The notes beneath the pieces are model-generated. The model saw nothing but the letters and a program-made list of their open reading frames with translations, was not told the DNA's origin and did no database searches. The translations under genes were made by a program, and so were the position numbers. 64,000 nt of DNA from Endozoicomonas euniceicola (GTDB lineage Bacteria > Pseudomonadota > Gammaproteobacteria > Pseudomonadales > Endozoicomonadaceae), in the NCBI RefSeq assembly GCF_025562755.1, contig NZ_CP103300.1, forward strand, positions 3,969,001-4,033,000, written 5' to 3'. How positions within the stretch are numbered: the stretch's first letter is position 1; every line of letters starts with the position of its first letter. Of this stretch, positions 17,201 through 24,560 are shown piece by piece.

Positions 17201-18026
17201 AGAACGGCTTGAGCAGGAGCTTCGTCGGCGCCCCACAACACAGCAGATAAATAACATTCAAAGCAGCTACTCAGGCGTATCATCAAGAGCCTGGGAAAAT
17301 GCAGAATTTCCAGTCTGGCAACAAAATCCAGTGGAAGGCATGGACAATCTGCCCGAGTGGAACCCGCCCATGACAGGACAGGGATCAAGTATTGACTTTA
17401 CTCCATCGCAGACTCATGACAAGCCATTGACCTGGCCTGTTCCTGTTCCGCCTGTCAGTTGGGTTTGCCCAATATGCCTGAATGGTGAAGGTTCTGGCGT
17501 CACTGTGGAAATAGTGTGTAACCATCAAATACACCAGTTGTGTCTTGAGAGGCTTCTGGCTTCAACGCACCCCAATAAGTGCCCTGAATGCCGAAAGCCA
17601 CTGACGCCTATTCGCGGAAACCAACCTGCTGGAACAATGTCCTGGGTGGTCATAGATGAGTCATGCCCTGGGGAGAATACCCTTGAAATCATCGAAATAA
17701 CCTACCGGGTACTTCCAGGTATCACAATCATTTCAGGGCAAGAGGTACATTATCCGGGTGAAACCAGAACCGCTTATCTGCCAAACCATAAAAAAGGAAG
17801 GAAGGCTCTGAGAATGCTCCGAAAAGCTTTTGAGCAAGGTTTAGTGCTGACCGTTGGCTATTCACAGACACGAAGAGTAAATAACGTTGTCACATGGAAT
17901 GACATACCCCATAAAACCCAAAAACGCGCAAGGCCTGAAAATCACGGCTACCCGGATCCTCACTACGTTGACCGGCTGATTGAAGTACTTGAGCAATACG
18001 ATATAAGAGATCCGGATGACATATAA
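14274..18026 (+). CDS. Large exported protein with C-terminal RING-H2 finger (candidate ubiquitin-ligase-like effector)
   Basis: 1250 residues from the ATG giving MKLLKSFAIIIFLSANTNLFF, a hydrophobic signal sequence ending near VWADS. An upstream TTG frame is less likely. The body is unrecognised; a Ser/Thr-rich linker lies at about residues 340-385, followed by CPACRGKPC. At about 1065-1107 there is a complete RING-H2 pattern: CPIC, then CNHQIHQLC, then CPEC. RING fingers recruit ubiquitin-conjugating enzymes in eukaryotes and are rare in bacteria outside host-associated effectors. About 140 residues follow the RING. It precedes the HlyD-type exporter, whose duplicated region begins within its last codons. 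Export and ligase activity are inferences; the signal sequence and zinc ligands are seen directly. Confidence 0.75.
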   Translation: MKLLKSFAIIIFLSANTNLFFINNVWADSHFFSTYIHSHDLTGSLKLFNKATHSDEFEVLASPGQQILVCGHSIVRNGAVPLTSSNEEITTYLLTHETAQFYYYGSKSPCAANPVFQQQPVHSASTFLIKWREKNKNKPGKTEAGSTLIIPGKPTADITPDTISGFGGDTPGPEDFFKRGRPFFPSFFAESLFINIDLPFLKYFSLPGVNTTEDDYRYLDVSVRTPDATEPVHIQLSRALFLRFLEDFSSSGHWNSLLAWIKSQAGGRSWLVNHLIHTLNYFSEVDDLWSANPEVLQAITTQLNDILENTGQPLQLELELEWLNLWLGKIEVPQTGQEGNQNHSPSGNSSDSSATSTTSSLQAYTSLAYTSGEGSHTSGAGGDAPFPSRAHTFNFTPCPACRGKPCQLKKPPENAEDKETLENWMRLVNTHSSRGVIIRVIKSLEFTAQTIQQNRASSGTFLFPGSVIAPFGNSGAATLGIVLHPDTATIARFKQNAITARVHQSLSLAPSILSRGANSCDYNTLSSDSRRYHKNHINNFSFLLKLLEQHFLFTNKSASPTAITSGSITREGGLRVGHKHYDRNRNGKTIPHNEVVFKWDNWSDKLLGFFLRSKDSTVQRDTLLSLKTLIRSLTDISVDNMKLAELPVALFCPEEARFIFAGTARQLFELDNEHVTDLVMPEGAGHFKAFASMELLNPDHFASNIDYIGRLLTSCCSGNNLSFPAASPDNRDGICLIQALRVSCNRQLLEFAGLEFSTEEALLLSYLATLPEHLSINNQQVEALMTLFRASGASIQVVQDMALAITCLNSQPEATTTHFAQTEPGSRARTYYHLLQARNGDYTRLPETGIEAATVDLAQLETSQANIMHAIKQFKSTPAIRSTGHGWHIMLAELRLVIPAITVERLRKNLHPIQQWPYAEIMASIPGNLNLLDQIEPFMGETASPYVNWLYAHIIKNGLPIFPGTLSAGYTTSNVRERLEQELRRRPTTQQINNIQSSYSGVSSRAWENAEFPVWQQNPVEGMDNLPEWNPPMTGQGSSIDFTPSQTHDKPLTWPVPVPPVSWVCPICLNGEGSGVTVEIVCNHQIHQLCLERLLASTHPNKCPECRKPLTPIRGNQPAGTMSWVVIDESCPGENTLEIIEITYRVLPGITIISGQEVHYPGETRTAYLPNHKKGRKALRMLRKAFEQGLVLTVGYSQTRRVNNVVTWNDIPHKTQKRARPENHGYPDPHYVDRLIEVLEQYDIRDPDDI

Positions 18027-18087
18027 AGCCTGTTTTTTTCAGGAAGTGTTATCATTGCGCACCGGAGAAAAACAATCGAGTGATGCA

Positions 18088-19059
18088 ATGTTCACTTCCA
18101 GACTTCACGCTTGTTTATCGCGCCTGCCTTTTCTCTTTACTGTCAGCCTTATGCTCTGTGGCTGCACAAACGATTCTGCCACCCGGGTTCTGGGTACGCT
18201 TGAACGCGACCGTATTGTTCTGTCTGCCACCGCGTCTGAAATTATTGTCGATGTTCTTATACCAGAAGGTTCCAGAGTGGCAGAGGGTGACCTGATTCTG
18301 CAACTGGATGACCAGAAGCAGCAATCTGTGGTTGCTTCGGCTAAGGCAGAAGTGGAGAGATCTGAGGCTTACCTGGCCGAACTGAACAGCGGCGCACGAC
18401 CGGAAGAAATAGCAGCAGCCCGCGCACAGGTAGCCAGCCAGAAGGCTCTGTCTGTTGAAGCCCAAAAAAACTACCAACGAATCTCAGTACTGGTCGAAAA
18501 GAAAATGTTGACGCAGTCAGACCTGGATACCGCGCTGGCCAGGCAAAACTCCCTGTCAGCCAACCTGCAGAATGTAAAAGACAAGTTGCAGCTGTTATTG
18601 CAGGGAACCAGAATTGAAACCCTTGAACAGGCTGAAGCATCACTGGCAAAAGCCAGGGCGGCTTTACAGCTGGAACAGCAAAAGCTGGATGAACTCTCCC
18701 TTTATGCCACCCGTGACAGCTGGCTCGACAGCCTGCCCAGGCACAAAGGGGAAAGGGTTGCAGCAGGCACCCCGCTGGCAATCCTGCTGGCAGACAACGT
18801 TCCCTACGCCCGTATTTACATTCCTGAACCGGTTCGAACTCAGGTCAGTGTTGGCGACAAGCTGGCTGTTCACATAGACGGCGCAGATCGTATTTATACC
18901 GGCACCCTGCGCCAGGTTGCCCTTGATCCGGCCTTTACCCCCCATTACGCCCTGAATGAAAAGGAGCGAGCCCAGCTGGTCTATCTGGCAGAGGTTCAGC
19001 TGCCCCCATCAGCCGCAGAACTGCCAACAGGCATTCCGGTTCAGGTGGAGTTACCCTGA
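18088..19059 (+). CDS. HlyD-family membrane fusion lipoprotein of an ABC exporter
   Basis: Periplasmic adaptor linking an ABC exporter to the outer envelope. 323 residues from ATG 18088 (MFTSRLHAC), with a signal sequence ending in LMLCGC, a probable lipobox with Cys as the acylated residue. Order: biotinyl-lipoyl-like half (VLGTLERDRIVLSATASEIIVDVLIPEGSRVAEGDLILQLDD, of which only the general pattern is diagnostic), a long alpha-helical hairpin rich in Ala/Glu/Gln at about 85-200, then the second lipoyl half and beta-barrel. The stop codon overlaps the ATPase ATG, so the two are co-translated. A truncated second copy of this gene lies at 21.6 kb. Confidence 0.92.
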   Translation: MFTSRLHACLSRLPFLFTVSLMLCGCTNDSATRVLGTLERDRIVLSATASEIIVDVLIPEGSRVAEGDLILQLDDQKQQSVVASAKAEVERSEAYLAELNSGARPEEIAAARAQVASQKALSVEAQKNYQRISVLVEKKMLTQSDLDTALARQNSLSANLQNVKDKLQLLLQGTRIETLEQAEASLAKARAALQLEQQKLDELSLYATRDSWLDSLPRHKGERVAAGTPLAILLADNVPYARIYIPEPVRTQVSVGDKLAVHIDGADRIYTGTLRQVALDPAFTPHYALNEKERAQLVYLAEVQLPPSAAELPTGIPVQVELP

Positions 19060-20009
19060 TGTCCGGACTGGCAATAACAGCAGAAGGATTAACCCGACGC
19101 TTTGGCGACTTTGTTGCCGTCAATAACCTTGACCTGATGATTCCTGAAAACACCATTTACGGTTTTCTGGGACCCAATGGCTGCGGCAAATCTACCACCA
19201 TGCGCCTGCTGACCGGGCTTCTGACCCCCAGCGCCGGGAAGGTAAAAGTGCTGGATATGGACATTCCCAAAAACTCGGAAGCCCTGCGGCGACGGATGGG
19301 TTATATGACCCAGAAGTTTTCCCTGTACGACAACCTGACCGTGGAAGAAAACCTGAAGTTTATTGCCCGGATTTATAACCTGCCCGCCCGAACCAGCAAG
19401 TCCCGCGTTGAACAGCAACTCTCAGAGTTTGGCCTGAACCAGCACCGTAAACGACTGGCTGGCAACCTGAGTGGTGGCCAGCGGCAACGTCTGGCTCTGT
19501 CAGCGGCCACCCTGCATCAGCCGGAGCTGTTACTGCTGGATGAACCAACATCGGCGGTTGATCCGGAAAACCGTCGGGATTTCTGGGAAACACTGTTTGA
19601 TCTCTGCGAACAGGACACTACGATTCTCGTTTCAACCCATTACATGGACGAAGCGGAACGCTGCCACAGGCTGGCTATTCTGGAATCCGGCTGCAAACGG
19701 GCAGACGACGCTCCCAAAGCGCTGTTGGAAAACCTGGGTGCTTATGTACTGGAGGTCGATGGTGATAATCTGCGACAGGTAAAAAGCACCCTGGAGCCTC
19801 TGGCAGAGGTTTTATCCACAGCCCAGCAGGGTACTTATTTGAGAGTTCTGATTGACGAACACATTTCGATGCCTGAGCAATGGCTGCGCCAGCAGTACCC
19901 TGAGCTGATGGCGGAGCGCACGATTCAACAGGTACGACCCAGTCTGGAAGACGTCTTTGTGCAATGTACGAGGCAGGAAGAAAGTACCGGACAAGACAAA
20001 CGGCATTAG
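19059..20009 (+). CDS. ABC exporter ATP-binding protein
   Basis: 316 residues. Walker A GPNGCGKST, Q-loop in MTQKFSLYDNLTVEEN, signature LSGGQRQRL, Walker B LLLLDEPT, and H-loop STHYMDEAERC are all intact. It is of the ABC-2/drug-exporter type (YbhF/CcmA-like), with a C-terminal extension of about 90 residues after the nucleotide-binding domain. It starts inside the hlyD stop codon (TGATG). The permease gene that should follow is truncated here; an intact permease lies about 2 kb downstream in copy 2. Confidence 0.94.
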   Translation: MSGLAITAEGLTRRFGDFVAVNNLDLMIPENTIYGFLGPNGCGKSTTMRLLTGLLTPSAGKVKVLDMDIPKNSEALRRRMGYMTQKFSLYDNLTVEENLKFIARIYNLPARTSKSRVEQQLSEFGLNQHRKRLAGNLSGGQRQRLALSAATLHQPELLLLDEPTSAVDPENRRDFWETLFDLCEQDTTILVSTHYMDEAERCHRLAILESGCKRADDAPKALLENLGAYVLEVDGDNLRQVKSTLEPLAEVLSTAQQGTYLRVLIDEHISMPEQWLRQQYPELMAERTIQQVRPSLEDVFVQCTRQEESTGQDKRH

Positions 20010-20017
20010 TAGTTTAC

Positions 20018-20287
20018 ATGAACAGCCTGCAGCGCATTCTTGCTATTTACCTCAAAGAACTTCGCCTGCTGGCAAGAGATAAACCGACACTGGGCATGGT
20101 GGTCATGGTTCCACTGATTCAGTTATTACTGTTTGGTTATGCCATTAATACCGATGTCCGCCATTTGCCCGTAGCGGTTGTCGATTTCGCTGATAACAGC
20201 GGAAGCCGAAAGAATTGCCCTATGGATCTCCTGGGTTCAGTCGTGTATCTCTATAAACTCGCCGACGCCTGCGACTCCGGTGGATAG
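20018..20287 (+). pseudogene. Truncated ABC-2 permease gene (copy 1)
   Basis: The first 63 codons (MNSLQRILAIYLKELRLLARDKPTLG...) match the intact permease at 22035-23132 almost exactly up to DFADNSGSR. After 20209 the sequence switches to unrelated DNA and reads 25 foreign codons to a stop. Only the first membrane segment remains, so the product cannot form a transport channel. Confidence 0.9.
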
Positions 20288-20600
20288 TGTCGTTCGGATT
20301 CCCAGATTAACCTCGCACAACACTCTTTGGCCTGCTACAAGAGCGTTAGTATCGGCACCCACAACCACAGGAATTTCGGAGCTATCACGTTCACCACTCG
20401 ATTTCGGCTCGAGTATTTCGCTGTCTACGCTTCGTCACTTTTGTTACCGCCAGCAACCCAAGGCTCGCTATACGGTGGAGCTGGTTCTCCTTCCGTAGCG
20501 GGACTTTCACCCGCAAGATACACGCCGCTTATCCCAACGCACCGCTCATTTGCCTGAATAGAAAACTGCCGCCGTTTATGGAAAAATACCGAGCGCAAAC
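20210..20600 (-). mobile_element. Probable 5' remnant of a group II intron
   Basis: This GC-balanced stretch has no good gene in any frame. Read on the minus strand it begins near 20600 with TTGCGCTCGGTATTTTTCC, close to the GTGCGCCCAG-type 5' end of bacterial group II introns, and continues with stretches such as GGTGAAAGTCCCGCTACGG and GAAGCGTAGACAG that look like domain I RNA. It stops abruptly at the broken permease. No maturase gene remains. Identification is from memory of intron sequence style and needs a covariance-model search. Confidence 0.4.
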
Positions 20601-20846
20601 TGAACACAAGTCTTCAATTTACGCATTTAGCTTTCTTGGCACTCTTGTTGAGAAGATTATGAACAGCTTCTAAGCCACCCCTGGCTCCTCTCTATGGTTT
20701 CGTCGCTTTACAGAATATCCCTGAGTCTTGATTTAGTTCAAAGTTGTATAGCGACAGATGATTACAGAGGTTATGCACTTATGATACGAATTCAGGTTGT
20801 ATAATTAAGCCATAGCTACGCCAATAGTCGGCAGAGGTTGATGCTT
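20601..20846. other. Region upstream of the C2H2/RING gene
   Basis: No gene recognised. A perfect TATAAT lies at 20800-20805, about 40 bp before the start codon of the next gene, but no matching -35 hexamer is evident. Confidence 0.4.
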
Positions 20847-21524
20847 ATGCCTGATACTCATATCTGTGATTTATGTGGATGGCCTTGTGGTAGTAATGAC
20901 GAGCTGGTTCGGCATATGCTAGTTCATACTAACCATAGCCAGTGGCCGCAGCAGGAGAGGTACCTGACGAACTACCCGACGACATATAGCGGTAGGCAGC
21001 AGCAGGGGTACCTGACGAACTACCAGGCGACATATAGCGGTAGGCAGCAGCAGGGGTATCTGACGTCATATGGTAATAATCCGATCATGACCAGGACCAT
21101 AACCCAGTTCCAGACCAGCGAAAACGTATTTGGTGTAACAACAACGACAAGAACTCAATATATAGAACACCTAGACAGAACCACAACTACCGTATCAGCG
21201 GTAACCTCTTCCATTGGTACTACTGCAATGGTCGCAACAGCTCGAAGTACTACTATATCCCCGACCCCGGCAATCGCGACGGTCTCTCAAGCTTCCGGCA
21301 CGGTTACTTCCAACTTGAGCCAGGAGCAATCTTTTAATAATGACTGTCCTATTTGTTTTGAAACTTTCAGTGTCAGTGATGAAACTAAGACTACTCCATG
21401 CAACCATAAACTCCACAAGAAATGTCTTTTAAAGTTAAGTGCAGCGATTTACTACCCTGACAGGAGAGACTTTCTTTGCCCGATTTGTCGGCAAGCGATC
21501 ACGTATCAGTGGCTCATAAGTTGA
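20847..21524 (+). CDS. Small protein with N-terminal C2H2 zinc finger and C-terminal RING-H2 finger
   Basis: 225 residues from ATG 20847 (MPDTHICDLC), which has AGAGG eight bases upstream; nearby TTG/ATG starts are too close to that site. Residues 7-27 form a classical C2H2 finger (C-x2-C-x12-H-x3-H). Residues about 35-75 hold two near-perfect copies of a 16-17 residue unit around YSGRQQQGYLTNY. A Thr/Ser-rich spacer follows. The last 60 residues carry a full RING-H2 pattern: CPIC, CNHKLHKKC, CPIC. Both folds are eukaryote-like. No signal peptide is seen. It lies between the two copies of the exporter locus, and its RING has the same CNHxxHxxC core as the larger RING protein upstream. Role is unknown; host ubiquitin interference is plausible. 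Confidence 0.8.
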   Translation: MPDTHICDLCGWPCGSNDELVRHMLVHTNHSQWPQQERYLTNYPTTYSGRQQQGYLTNYQATYSGRQQQGYLTSYGNNPIMTRTITQFQTSENVFGVTTTTRTQYIEHLDRTTTTVSAVTSSIGTTAMVATARSTTISPTPAIATVSQASGTVTSNLSQEQSFNNDCPICFETFSVSDETKTTPCNHKLHKKCLLKLSAAIYYPDRRDFLCPICRQAITYQWLIS

Positions 21525-21558
21525 TTCGATAAAGCTCAAGAAAGACAGTTATCCAGCT

Positions 21559-22026
21559 GACATATAAAGCCTGTTTTTTTCAGGAAGTGTTATCATTGCG
21601 CACTGGAGAAAAATAAGCGGGTGGTGCAATGTTCACTTCCAGACTTCACGCTTGTTTATCGTGTCTGCCTTTCAGGTCAGTGTTGGCGACAAGCTGGCTG
21701 TCCACATAGACGGCGCAGATCGTATTTATACCGGCACCCTGCGCCAGGTTGCCCTTGATCCGGCCTTTCCCCCCCATTACGCCCTGAATGAAAAGGAGCG
21801 AGCCCAGCGGGTCTATCTGGCAGAGGTTTTATCCACAGCCCAGCAGGGTACTTATTTGAGAGTTCTGATTGACGAACACATTTCGATGCCTGAGCAATGG
21901 CTGCGCCAGCAGTACCCTGAGCTGATGGTGCAGCGCACGATTCAACAGGTACGACCCAGTCTGGAAGACGTCTTTGTGCAATGTACGAGGCAGGAAGAAA
22001 GTACCGGACAAGACAAACGGCAGTAG
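21559..22026 (+). pseudogene. Internally deleted HlyD/ATPase remnant (copy 2)
   Basis: Copy 2 repeats the upstream region and first codons of hlyD, then jumps from CTGCCTTT to the C-terminal CAGGTCAGTGTTGG of hlyD, then from the shared TCTGGCAGAGGTT of hlyD into the same 13-mer of the ATPase gene. The result is a 124-codon chimeric frame (21652-22026) joining the HlyD barrel fragment to the ATPase tail. From the native hlyD ATG the frame is shifted and stops early. It has neither Walker motifs nor a lipoyl domain. Confidence 0.9.
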
Positions 22027-22226
22027 TAGTTTATATGAACAGCCTACAACGCATTCTTGCTATTTTCCTCAAAGAACTTCGCCAGCTGGCAAGAGATAAA
22101 CCGACACTGGGCATGGTGGTCATGGTTCCACTGATTCAGTTACTGCTGTTTGGTTATGCCATTAATACCGATGTCCGCCATTTGCCCGTAGCGGTTGTCG
22201 ATTTCGCTGATAACAGCGGCAGCCGA
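21559..22226 (+). repeat. Exporter locus duplication, copy 2 (with deletions)
   Basis: Matches copy 1 (18018-20209) with few substitutions apart from two internal deletions. It continues into the intact permease gene beyond the point where copy 1 is broken. Confidence 0.9.
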
Positions 22227-23132
22227 GCCCTGATCGCTGCCGTTCAGGCATCACAGGCAGCCGATGTCATTCGCTATGAACACAGCGTCTTACAGGCTGA
22301 AGCCGCCATGCGCCGGGGTGATGTGCGTGCCACCCTGATTATTCCCGGAGATTTTGAGCATCGTATGGCGCGCCGGGTAACCGCTGCCCAGTGGCTGGTG
22401 GATGGTTCTGACCCAATCATCAGCAGCGCCATAAAACAGCTGCGGGATCTGTCGGCGGACGCAATACCCGGCTTTTATTCCGAACCGGCAAAACCGCTTT
22501 TTGAAATTACCCTGTACTACAACCCTGAGCAACGAGCGGTGGTGAATATTGTTCCCGGCCTGGTGGGCGTTATTCTGACCATGACCATGATCATGTTCAC
22601 CTCAGCGGGACTGGTTAGGGAACGGGAACAGGGCAATCTTGAGCTGCTGATCACAACGCCGGTAAAACCGGTGGAGCTGATGATTGGCAAAATTGTGCCG
22701 TATATTTTTATCGGATTGGTTCAGGTGTGGATTATTCTGGCGCTCGGATACCTGATCTTTTCAGTACCGTTTGATGGCAGCGTGGCTCAGATTCTCTGGG
22801 CCACCCTGCTGTTTATTGCCGCCAGCCTGACAATGGGGTTAATTCTCTCCACAATGGCCACTACACAGCTGCAAGCCACGCAGATGACTGTGTTCATTTT
22901 ACTGCCATCCATACTACTCTCAGGCTTCATGTTTCCTTTTGAGGGAATGCCCAAAGCGGCTCAGTGGCTGGCGGAGTTACTGCCAGCCACCCATTATATG
23001 CGACTGATGCGGGGTATTATTCTGCGCGGTGCCAGCATCAGCCACATGTGGATGGATGTGGCAGCACTGGCTGTCTTTACCTTCTTTGGGATTGCCGTTG
23101 CCGCCATGCGGTTCAAGAAAACCCTGGACTGA
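22035..23132 (+). CDS. ABC-2 type permease of the exporter (intact copy)
   Basis: 365 residues. One N-terminal membrane segment (LGMVVMVPLIQLLLFGYAI), a large periplasmic domain (about 45-175), then five or so C-terminal membrane helices with the ABC-2 signature region REREQGNLELLITTPVKPVELMIGKIVPY (seen from about residue 195). YhhJ/YbhR-like. The likely partners are the intact HlyD protein and ATPase encoded at 18088-20009, now separated from it by the truncated permease, intron remnant, RING gene and chimeric remnant. ATG with no strong ribosome site; the gene was originally coupled to the ATPase gene. Confidence 0.92.
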   Translation: MNSLQRILAIFLKELRQLARDKPTLGMVVMVPLIQLLLFGYAINTDVRHLPVAVVDFADNSGSRALIAAVQASQAADVIRYEHSVLQAEAAMRRGDVRATLIIPGDFEHRMARRVTAAQWLVDGSDPIISSAIKQLRDLSADAIPGFYSEPAKPLFEITLYYNPEQRAVVNIVPGLVGVILTMTMIMFTSAGLVREREQGNLELLITTPVKPVELMIGKIVPYIFIGLVQVWIILALGYLIFSVPFDGSVAQILWATLLFIAASLTMGLILSTMATTQLQATQMTVFILLPSILLSGFMFPFEGMPKAAQWLAELLPATHYMRLMRGIILRGASISHMWMDVAALAVFTFFGIAVAAMRFKKTLD

Positions 23133-23204
23133 CAGTCCAAAACAAAGAAGCTGGCAAAAGCCAGCTCCCGATAACCGTGCTAAACAACCAGTGAGGTGTT
23201 CAGG

Positions 23205-23990
23205 TTATAACTCTTTGGCTTCAATCCAAAGTATGGCGTCCTGAGACAGCTCTTTACCTTTGTGCTCGGTTTCAGGACCAGCACCCATGCAGGCAAATCC
23301 CCAATGACCGGCTTTGGGAATACCAAAAGTAAACATGCCGTTCTCATCGGTATAAGCGACAATGGCCGAAGCTGGCGGCTGACGATGAACCGTTTTACCA
23401 AAGGCATTGGCTTCACTGTCAATGTCAGTGTTGATAAATTCGATTTCACACTCAATGCCTGTCGCTGGCTTGCCTTCGGAAAGAACCTGGCCGGTAAAAG
23501 TACTGCCCGCAAAAATCTGGTAAGGCTTGTTTTTGGGTACGATTTCTGTCAGCAGTCCTGCTGGCTCGTCCCAACCATTTGGCACGCCACCCTTGTTAAC
23601 AATGCGCTTGGTGAACTGCTGAATATAAGTATCTTCAGAGGCTTCAAAGTAAGGAGCCGGAACCAGTCCAAAAATATAATCGCCATTGCGACGGATTTTG
23701 TGCTTCACCTGGTAGGCATCCGCAGAGTTGTCAGGACCTTTCCATGTCACTTTTTCCAGGTTATCCCGAAGGTCGGTTTTCTCACCCTTGAACTTAACGA
23801 AAAATTCTTCAGGTTGCCCCATGTCCATCACATGGCCGTTTTCCATGGGATGCCCGAAAACCAGCTTCGTATCAAGAGTGGCAGGCGCGTCATGCTGAGA
23901 ATCGGGCGTGTACATCAACTGGAAGTGAGCCTGGGAAGCCGCAGAAAAGGCAAGGGCTGCAACACTTGCTGCAAATGCAATTTTTTTCAT
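23205..23990 (-). CDS. Periplasmic DUF4198-family protein, iron-linked
   Basis: 261 residues from ATG 23990 (MKKIAFAASVAALAFSAASQAHF), with a clear signal peptide cleaved after SQA. The rest matches the DUF4198 layout: a His/Met-rich early region (HFQLMYTPDSQHDAP, HPMENGHVMDM), a middle beta domain, and a C-terminal beta-sandwich with AYTDENGMFTFGIPKAGHWGFA. DUF4198 proteins accompany metal uptake systems, mostly nickel or cobalt. Here it is transcribed with a second periplasmic gene and diverges from feoAB across a Fur box, so an iron-related role is the best inference. The mature protein starts with His, which could take part in metal binding. Confidence 0.85.
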   Translation of the reverse strand: MKKIAFAASVAALAFSAASQAHFQLMYTPDSQHDAPATLDTKLVFGHPMENGHVMDMGQPEEFFVKFKGEKTDLRDNLEKVTWKGPDNSADAYQVKHKIRRNGDYIFGLVPAPYFEASEDTYIQQFTKRIVNKGGVPNGWDEPAGLLTEIVPKNKPYQIFAGSTFTGQVLSEGKPATGIECEIEFINTDIDSEANAFGKTVHRQPPASAIVAYTDENGMFTFGIPKAGHWGFACMGAGPETEHKGKELSQDAILWIEAKEL

Positions 23991-24051
23991 AGTTTGACCA
24001 GATAATAGAGCGATTGATTGACTGACTATTGAATTAATCGACAACGATTAA

Positions 24052-24366
24052 TTACCCAACGATGTCCTTGCCATTAATTTCAATACTGTGTCCAGGGCCA
24101 CCATTAAACAGGACCTTGTATTCGCCGGATGGTTTCTCGAACTCTATTTCGCTATCCGCGTTCAGCTTGCTTTTGATCAACTCCTTACCGGATCCATCAA
24201 TAATCAAGATTTCGGTACCCTTGGCTGAGGAGCCATCCGAGAACCCCCCCTCACATAAAACCGTGTCATCGCCAAAGTCGTAACATGAAAATAACGGTGT
24301 ATGTGCCAGGGCAATTCCTGGTAGAGAAGCCGCAATGAATGCTGACAATGCAAATTTTTTAATCAT
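24052..24366 (-). CDS. Small periplasmic protein next to feoAB
   Basis: 104 residues from ATG 24366 (MIKKFALSAFIAASLPGIALAHTPLFSCYDFGDD) with a signal peptide cleaved after ALA; the mature protein again begins with His. Two Cys (FSCYDF and VLCEGG) could form a disulphide. The C-terminal half looks like a small beta-sandwich (GTEILIIDGSGKELI, GEYKVLFNGGPGHSIEINGKDI). First gene of the divergent pair with the DUF4198 protein, 61 bp apart. Probably Fur-regulated with it. The frame extends upstream to 24423 but the later ATG is the only one giving a proper signal sequence. Confidence 0.8.
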   Translation of the reverse strand: MIKKFALSAFIAASLPGIALAHTPLFSCYDFGDDTVLCEGGFSDGSSAKGTEILIIDGSGKELIKSKLNADSEIEFEKPSGEYKVLFNGGPGHSIEINGKDIVG

Positions 24367-24473
24367 AATTTTATGCCATACAAAAAAATTATTTGTCGGC
24401 ATGATAAAAATCATCAAAATCAATTAAAAGCAAGAATCATTCTCTTTTGATAATGCTTTGACTTAAGTCAACT

Positions 24474-24494
24474 AAATGATAAGGGTTATCATTT
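24474..24494. promoter_or_regulatory. Fur box between feoA and the divergent periplasmic genes
   Basis: Perfect palindromic arms AAATGATAA and TTATCATTT around GGG, very close to the Fur consensus. A second, weaker Fur-like palindrome (ATGAT-AAAA-ATCAT) lies near 24400-24413, on the side of the divergent gene. Together they imply iron-dependent repression of both transcription units. Confidence 0.8.
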
Positions 24495-24560
24495 ACGACT
24501 ACTCCATCCTGCCACGAATCCTTATACTCAAAACCCTTTTATTGCGTTCAAATAAACAGT

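Larger units (their letters stand above)
18018..20209 (+). repeat. Exporter locus duplication, copy 1
   Basis: Sequence from GACATATAAAGCC (last codons of the RING gene) through hlyD, the ATPase gene and the first 60-odd codons of the permease gene recurs, nearly identical but internally deleted, at 21559-22226. Copy 1 stops matching after AGCCGA at 20204-20209. Confidence 0.9.

Noticed and set aside
18016..18087. Upstream extension of HlyD (MTYKACFFQE...)
   Set aside because: It lacks a signal and precedes a good lipoprotein signal at ATG 18088; it overlaps the RING gene stop.
20425..20607. Minus-strand 60-codon frame (GVYLAGESPATEGEP...)
   Set aside because: More likely translated intron-like RNA sequence than a protein; no ribosome site.
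23262..24005. 247-codon frame opposite the DUF4198 gene
   Set aside because: Opposite strand of a gene with a clear signal peptide and family match.
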